Source: Herpomyces periplanetae
Taxonomy: Eukaryota > Ascomycota > Laboulbeniomycetes > Herpomycetales > Herpomycetaceae
Assembly (NCBI GenBank): GCA_009733715.1
Contig: WMKJ01000010.1
Span: 62,001 to 126,000, forward strand
Direction of reading: 5' to 3'
DNA: 64,000 bases
In this document: one piece after another, positions 58,417 through 64,000 of the stretch
Numbering within the stretch: position 1 is the first letter of the stretch
Layout: the number at the start of each line of letters is the position of its first letter
Translations under genes and position numbers: made by a program
Notes under the pieces: model-generated
Database searches by the model: none
Told to the model about the DNA's origin: nothing
Seen by the model: only the letters and a program-made list of their open reading frames with translations

Positions 58417-58911
58417 ATGAATAAAACATCTACCAATGATTCCTCCAAAACTCCCACCAAATGTAATTCTTTTCGTGAAATTACTTCCCATGTCCTTCAC
58501 CCGGACTGGATTTACATGCGTTTAAGCTTTCATTACGATTTACTCGATCAAAAATTAAAACCATCCAAAAACTTGTCAATTTCCCATACTTCTATCACTG
58601 AATGGCTAACCAATCCAATTTCCCTTCACCAAATATTCCAACGTCAACTAACCAAGTTTTACGGCTTATTCGGTTCGGCTGTACCCATTGACTTACTTTG
58701 TCACGATAATCCCCTTGATATTTTGATTCGAGCTCCTTGGTATAACGGTTCCATTTTATTAGCAGCCTTGGGTGGTTCATGTGGTTCATTTGATCCTGGA
58801 AACATGGGTAAATGTGCCATTATAATACATTGCACTATTCGTCAGTATGACGGATGGCTTGCTAGAATGATTTCTCAAGACAAGTCTCATAATTTATTTT
58901 GCCGTAACTAA
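58417..58911 (+). CDS. RPP14: ribonuclease P/MRP subunit of the RPP14/POP5 family
   Basis: Protein subunit of nuclear RNase P and/or MRP, which mature tRNA 5' ends and pre-rRNA. Single exon, 164 aa. The match to the RPP14 subfamily runs from WIYMRLSFHY through LTKFYGLFGSAVPIDLLCHD, then DILIRAPWYNGSILLAALGGSCGS and KCAIIIHCTI; compare the family pattern YxYMKxxLxF...LFGxxxAAxPxDxLxY...A-I-LR...L.aaLtl...G...aFrv. It is divergent enough that POP5 is an alternative, but the PxDxL segment and position of the final strand favour RPP14. Length fits (about 125-160 in the family). Converges with the transporter gene at 59107. Confidence 0.7.
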   Translation: MNKTSTNDSSKTPTKCNSFREITSHVLHPDWIYMRLSFHYDLLDQKLKPSKNLSISHTSITEWLTNPISLHQIFQRQLTKFYGLFGSAVPIDLLCHDNPLDILIRAPWYNGSILLAALGGSCGSFDPGNMGKCAIIIHCTIRQYDGWLARMISQDKSHNLFCRN

Positions 58912-59106
58912 CTAGTTTATACATCCCTTAACATTTCACAACCCTCTATTCCAAATAACATACATGCTTGTATGCATACACTACCCAATTTCCTCTTCAT
59001 TCCCTTCTGAAATTTAATAACCAAGGAACCCTTTGGCCGAGTAATTTAACCCGTCATTTTATTCAAATATGACAGCTGGGATTGTATATTATGTGAGATG
59101 CTCATC

Positions 59107-60397
59107 TCATTTGCCTTCCAATCGATCCCTTTGCCGCTCCACGCTTACCTCGTCAAACAGCTCAGTTTGCGGTAAGTAAATCGATTGACTTCTTCGCTTT
59201 CTTTTCTCTTCCTCATCATGACTAACATGATCATAAATGTATAAACCCAACAACGTTAAGCATATTCCGAAGGTTTGTGGTCGAGAAAAGTTATTTCGAA
59301 ACCAGATTATTGTAAATATGATAATAAAAGCTCTTTTAACTAAACTGGCGATGCTATAAGTAACTGGTGAAACTTTTGAAAGTAGCGTAAAGGCAATTAA
59401 AGTTTGAAAAAAGTGAACCGTTCCATTAAATGAGTATTTGCCCATCAACTCCAATCGACTATTCACAGTAGATAATTTTAATTTTTCCGATTCAACCTGG
59501 TAAGTTGCAAAAAATTCAAACCATACGCTCACTGGTAGTAGCAGAAGAAAAGATATCAATGAAGTGTAACAAATTAAGTTTAATTTATCAAGCCCACGTA
59601 ATTTTCGATATGGCAAGTTATCATTTTTTGCGATTGTTTCGAATATATTCTTCGAATAAATGTTTTGAGCTACAAAGCTAATAGTAGAGAAAAACGCAGT
59701 AAGAATTCCAATTGTACTGACGGTCGTTTTTATGCTTGTGGAACACGCCAAAAATACACCCAGTGTAATTGGGAACAGTGATAAATATGTCTTTAAACTA
59801 TATCGAACTCCTAGAAATACTCGATAAGCCGTTACTGTAAGGAAAGGTGACAGCCCTTTAATTGTGTGCACTAAGGACACTGGTAACCTTGAAGTTGCAT
59901 CAAGTGTCAATGCGTGTCCTACAATTTGGAAGAGTGCCAGAGGGATGGCTGCTCGAAGAATTTCCCGTGAGGGAGGTACAATACCATTTCGGAAGAAAGA
60001 CATTCTGTATTTTAACTTGGAAATATTACACGAAAGCTTATCAAGGGCGATACACCATATCCCAATAAATGAAAACTGAAAGAGTGTTAATGTTAAAGGT
60101 TTTGGGTAACCGTTTAATATAGCCTTTGAAGATGTACTCGTGGCAATTGATACACAATACCATAGAAGACAAAGAATCTGATATTAGTTGGTATAAAGTT
60201 AATAAATTATTCAACTAATATGTAACAACGTGAAGTGTCTGTTGATTAAAGTAAACTAGACTTACCGGTACCTCCAATGATGATGAAATCTTAAATATCT
60301 TTGATCGACCAAAGGTGTGAAACAGAGAATGAGAAGGATTATTATGAACCGTTAAGTCGGAACTTATACGTCCGGGTGGAATCTCTATAAAATTCAT
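59107..60397 (-). CDS. triose-phosphate-translocator (TPT) family carrier, SLY41/SLC35E-like
   Basis: Drug/metabolite-superfamily carrier of the TPT branch, which in fungi sits in Golgi, ER or plastid-derived settings and moves sugar-phosphates or nucleotide sugars. Two exons on the minus strand: 60397-60266 and 60177-59107 (intron 88 nt), giving 400 aa. A hydrophilic 45-residue N-terminus is followed by about ten hydrophobic segments. The signature start is WYCVSIATSTSSKAILNGYPKPLTLTLFQF, followed by SLVHTIKGLSPFLTVTAYRVFLG and SYSLKTYLSLFPITLGVFLA-type segments, and a late LLSKVSPVTYSIASLVKRAFIIIFTIIWFRN that is typical of TPT proteins. The substrate cannot be told from sequence. The C-terminus is charged and has an EEEKRKRRSQ tract. 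Confidence 0.85.
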
Positions 60398-63346
60398 GAA
60401 TAAAGATTGCTGAATTATTAGCAGTTAATACCATTTGTATCAAGTCTTTTACCAAAAACTTAGTATTTTCAGTGTATTTTGATTGTATGGTTAACTGATG
60501 AAAATTAATAAAGTTATAGTCCAGAACTAGCAATGTTATTGGGATACTGTAGGAGGATCAATGAATCATTAGTCTTAAATAATCCTCTATGAAACTTATA
60601 TAATATGATTTGAATTAGTTTTTTCAAATTAATCTTTATAATAATGTAAAATTTTGTGCCTTGGTTGGAAATATATTCTTGAATGAACACGAAGTTCTAT
60701 TGAACGGTTTGTTAATGTTAAATCCACAGAGCATAATAGAACGCCAAAAAAAGTAAAAGCTCACTTTTTAGTGCAAGTAATTTTTTTTCATTGAAATTAA
60801 GAAACAATGGGAGAATACATATCCAATTTACCGCGAAAATGAACAAAATTCCATCTCCCATCATCACGACCCCTTCACTTCTTCCCATGTTATACACGAT
60901 CCTTGCCCAACTCCCTGACCGTCTCATCCCCAGGATGATGTCACGTGATGTATCATGGGAGAAGCAGATTTGGTGCGGATGGAGATGTTAGAGGTAACGG
61001 TAGAGTGTACGGGTTACGTGCTGTTTGAGTGATAAAAGTAACGGGGGTATCATGAGTGGTTTTAAAAAATTTATAATGCTGTTTTTGCTAATATTGTTTA
61101 GTGTAATAAATGGCCTTTGTTTGGTTAAATTATTCCCTTCAATTAACAGGTTTTTCGCTGTGTAATGTTTCCTTGTAAGATCATATATGGTTTTTTTGCT
61201 TTTAAATTATACACGAAGAATAAATTCTGAATTATACTAAAGCCTATATTAGTTTGAAGTTTTTACCATATCCAACCATTTTTTTTATTTATCGTACATT
61301 GTAAAGTATACATAATTTTTGTCCATATGAATTGGTTGCCCTTTATTTTGTATATAAGCATAACCCAGTCGCCAAACATGAAATAATTCAGAATTTAGTA
61401 AGGAAGTGTGCTCATTCCATGGAAAAATTCTACAATAAACTATCTTTTCAAGTTAGTATTGCCTGCACAATCATAGAATGTATTTAACGGAAGTTACTAA
61501 AGGTAAAAAAGCAATATATTTTATATTTCAAAATAGTTTTTAACCTTACAAAACCGCAATTGCGATCAATTAGCCTGACCAAACTTCTCTTCAACGATTC
61601 ACTGCGACAAGTCTACCTAATTTCACCATATCGATCCATTTAAAATCGAATATAACTTTAACTTGAATTCCAACCAAATTCATACCATCACATTACAATA
61701 CATCCCATCACACCGAAACCCTTTAAATGCCGTCTACGTCATCAACCTGTCATCATCTCGTCTTCAAAAAATACCACAAAGCCATCTCATCCCCAATTCC
61801 CCGCAAACAATCTCATCCAACCTTCCTCATCGGGCTGTTTTTCGATTTTCACGTGATTTTCCAATGCAGCTCTCTCAGTGACTTCCCGAATGGGTAAGCA
61901 ATTGCTGTATTTTGCGAATATTGCTTGATTGGTTGGTCGGGTCCTTCCTGAATAGGTAATTTTCCATTTCCTCCCTCTCCAAAATCGTTATAAATTGTCC
62001 AATTCCCCCTCCAACTTCGAAATCTTCTCCATCAACCTTTCAATTCTTTTTTCTTCTTCTCTCGTAATTGCTTAAACCCTTTTTTTTCACCTTCCCTCCC
62101 CTACTTACCAGTTACTTACATGTCACTTCATCTTCCCTGTAACCAACCCGTTCCCTTTTCTTCCCTTTTTTTTTACCAGGAAAATTTCCTTCTTATATCT
62201 TCTCCATTACTTTTTTCTCTTATACATCCCACACAATGAAACCTTTTTCAATTTAACCCTTCACCCAATCTCATACTTCTCTTCACTTCACCCAAATATT
62301 TATCACTTCTTACCTCTTTGGCTCACCCTCCCTTCTACTCTCTCCCCTCTATTTACTTGCTCTCTTTCTGTCTCACACTTCCTTTCCTTTATTATACTTA
62401 TCTAAATGCCAACAAATACCACCTACTTAATTGCCAATTGAATCTAACTTCCCTCTTCTACTCGACAAAAAGTTTTCCTCTTTCTCTCGAAAATATTCCT
62501 CTCTCTAAATCTCTACACTCCCTCTTACTCGTTACTTCATCTCTTTAATACTCTCTACTTTCTTCATAACTTCCTTACTCCAGTAACCTCAATTCCTTTC
62601 TACATCTGCTTCCTTTTTTAATATTTCTTCCCCAGTTTGAATTCCCTAACTACTCCTCTCATATCCATACATCCAGTCATTGATTCCAAACTCCGAAGGT
62701 GCGTGCTCCAAAACACTATACATGTTCTTGTGTACCCGTAATCATCAAATCAACGTTACTTCTTAACACCTTGTGCACACATCCAGCTAGACTCGTCGTC
62801 CTTATCTTCGCAATCACTTTGCTCACTATATCACCCCCGTTATCATGCACATGTTTCTTCACCTAACTTCACAACACATTTCCCCTCCCCAATTTGCTAC
62901 CTTTTTACATATTTCCGATATTTCGTGCTCTTCTTAGTTAAAGTTCATCAATTAATTTCCATCTAGCCCATAATCTAGCTCCAGAAACATGCCCTTTTAA
63001 GCTTGACCACTAACCCAACCAATGGATATATGATTCAATCTCATCTACTGCAAGCTTGGCTCGAAGTTTGACTTCTCTAATCATCTTTTTACTTGGCTCA
63101 TTTTCTAGCATTGGATATTCTCAATTTATTCCTCACTTCTTTATCTTTGACATCTACTGCTCGCAAACATTCATTTGCTGCCCTTAAACATTGATTTTTC
63201 ACAATTTTTCAATAATATTTACCCATTATCTCGCTTTCATCTCAGGAATGCTCTCGAAGTTATGATAAATACAAAAGTATGTCCAATTTCCCGCTTAAAT
63301 CTGCCTTCCCCAATTAACTTATTCTCAGACTTCAACCATCAACAGC
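60398..63346. promoter_or_regulatory. divergent region upstream of the carrier and the gene at 63347, with pyrimidine leader and motifs
   Basis: About 2.9 kb without a supported gene. CACGTG occurs at 60942-60947 and 61850-61855. CCCGAATGGG lies at 61885-61894 and CCTGAATAGG at 61947-61956, both of the same element type as at 26234-26431. From about 61960 to 63340 the + strand is pyrimidine-rich and leads directly to the ATG at 63347. Confidence 0.5.
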
Positions 63347-64000
63347 ATGTACAACACCACCGCAATTAATCGTCAACAAACTGGTGTCTTAACTCGAGCA
63401 TCCTCCGGATATGATCGGAAAAGTAGTGGCAGTGGGTCATCATGTGTTAGTTCTGATCCTAACACACCTCCAAGTCCTGGTCACAATGTCACACCAACTG
63501 AATCTATTTCTCAAAATCATGCATCTTTTGAATTCGAAAGTTTAAAACAGCAGGTACTTCGCCTTCAGAAAGAAATTTCACGCTACCAACAGAAAGAGGC
63601 CCATGAGCGTTCTTCTCACAATTCGTCCGGAAGCGCTTTTACAGCTGTTTACGACTCCGATCAAAGTAATGTTCCAAATGACGGCTCTGCCGCAACAACT
63701 TCTGTGAGAAGTACATCAATTGTCAGGCCGACCAGCGATCGTATCAGCCAATGGTCCAAGTCACTTGAACCGATCTCTTCCAAAAATTCAACTGAACTTC
63801 GAGATTGGGATTCAACAGCCAGATTTTCCGCTATCACCGGAACAGGGAATCATGATACTTCCGATGATGGACTAAATTTTCTTGGTTCAGCCGTTTGTAA
63901 CTTTCAAAATCAAGTTAATCGGAACGTAATAACGGATTCAGCCCTCGATATCATTGGGTCAGATAACTTGACTACAAACAACTCAACATCGAACTCATTT
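63347..64000 (+). CDS. unknown Ser-rich protein with short coiled coil, cut by the window edge
   Basis: Not recognised. From the ATG at 63347 the frame stays open for 218 codons to the window end. The visible part is Ser/Asn/Thr-rich and probably disordered: KSSGSGSSCVSSDPNTPPSP near residues 25-45, a short coiled-coil-like stretch ESLKQQVLRLQKEISRYQQK near 65-85, then more Ser-rich sequence. The long pyrimidine leader and the palindromic elements upstream resemble those of SKT5 and the FLC-type channel, which hints at shared regulation. The ordered domain, if any, should lie beyond the edge. Confidence 0.7.
   Translation, partial: MYNTTAINRQQTGVLTRASSGYDRKSSGSGSSCVSSDPNTPPSPGHNVTPTESISQNHASFEFESLKQQVLRLQKEISRYQQKEAHERSSHNSSGSAFTAVYDSDQSNVPNDGSAATTSVRSTSIVRPTSDRISQWSKSLEPISSKNSTELRDWDSTARFSAITGTGNHDTSDDGLNFLGSAVCNFQNQVNRNVITDSALDIIGSDNLTTNNSTSNSF

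Noticed and set aside
1-64000. tRNA genes, CRISPR arrays, transposons or virus-derived elements
   Set aside because: No tRNA B-box-type sequence with a matching cloverleaf, no regular spaced repeats, no transposase or reverse transcriptase motifs and no long terminal repeats were found by eye; a tRNAscan or repeat search could still find divergent copies.

Overview
The window looks like nuclear DNA of a fungus. It encodes a cytochrome b5-fused L-lactate dehydrogenase (CYB2 type), a SKT5/CHS4-type chitin synthase activator with a CaaX box, a fungal TRP/FLC-type channel, RIB7 and a FOL1-type tandem dihydroneopterin aldolase. I reconstructed 26 GT-AG introns of 57 to 261 nt from frame continuity and family conservation. 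Gene spacing is loose, the base composition is fairly AT-rich, and no operon, tRNA, rRNA, CRISPR array or recognisable mobile element was seen. The lineage within Fungi cannot be fixed from the sequence alone. It does not look like a budding yeast (intron-rich, large intergenic spaces), and an early-diverging fungus is possible.

Layout. 1-1531 (-): CYB2-like gene running off the left edge. 1532-10193: gene-poor stretch with one hypothetical Ser-rich ORF (5817-6875, -) and a GC-rich promoter-like island near 9.1-9.3 kb. 10194-11588 (+): SER2. 13008-14117 (-): RIB7. 15481-17071 (-) and 17504-19654 (+): DBR1 and ORC4, divergent. 19677-20441 (+): NAA40, 22 bp after ORC4. 20422-22095 (-): mitochondrial TyrRS, its coding 3' end overlapping NAA40. 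22478-24709 (-) and 27452-31396 (+): SKT5 and an FLC-type channel, divergent over a 2.7 kb control region. 32477-34487 (+): citrate synthase. 36511-38353 (+): RAD23. 39019-40217 (-) and 40921-43444 (+): TIF6 and IPI3, divergent. 44198-49111 (+): 1525-aa low-complexity protein, possibly Sds3/Dep1-like. 50397-51614 (-) and 52481-54391 (+): tandem DHNA protein and ESS2, divergent. 54670-57652 (-) and 58417-58911 (+): SEY1 and RPP14, divergent. 59107-60397 (-): triose-phosphate-translocator-type carrier. 63347 to the edge (+): unknown Ser-rich coiled-coil protein.

How the genes relate. Most are unrelated housekeeping genes, but some neighbours make sense together. TIF6 and IPI3 both act in 60S ribosome maturation and share a 0.7 kb promoter. 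SKT5 and the FLC-type channel both belong to fungal wall and polarity biology and share a promoter with several repeated palindromic motifs. The same motif type and the same pyrimidine-rich leader appear before the unknown gene at 63347. DBR1, ESS2 and RPP14 are RNA-processing genes spread over the window.

The most notable observations are: a recurrent CC(C/T)(A/G)AT-N-(A/G)GG-type palindrome and CACGTG sites in many intergenic regions; strand-asymmetric pyrimidine leaders of about 0.7-1.4 kb before several large genes; a citrate synthase with both a mitochondrial-type N-terminus and a C-terminal AKL; a SKT5 CaaX box present only when the last intron is removed; and a tandem DHNA protein without the HPPK-DHPS half of FOL1. 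No clearly new biological system could be demonstrated.
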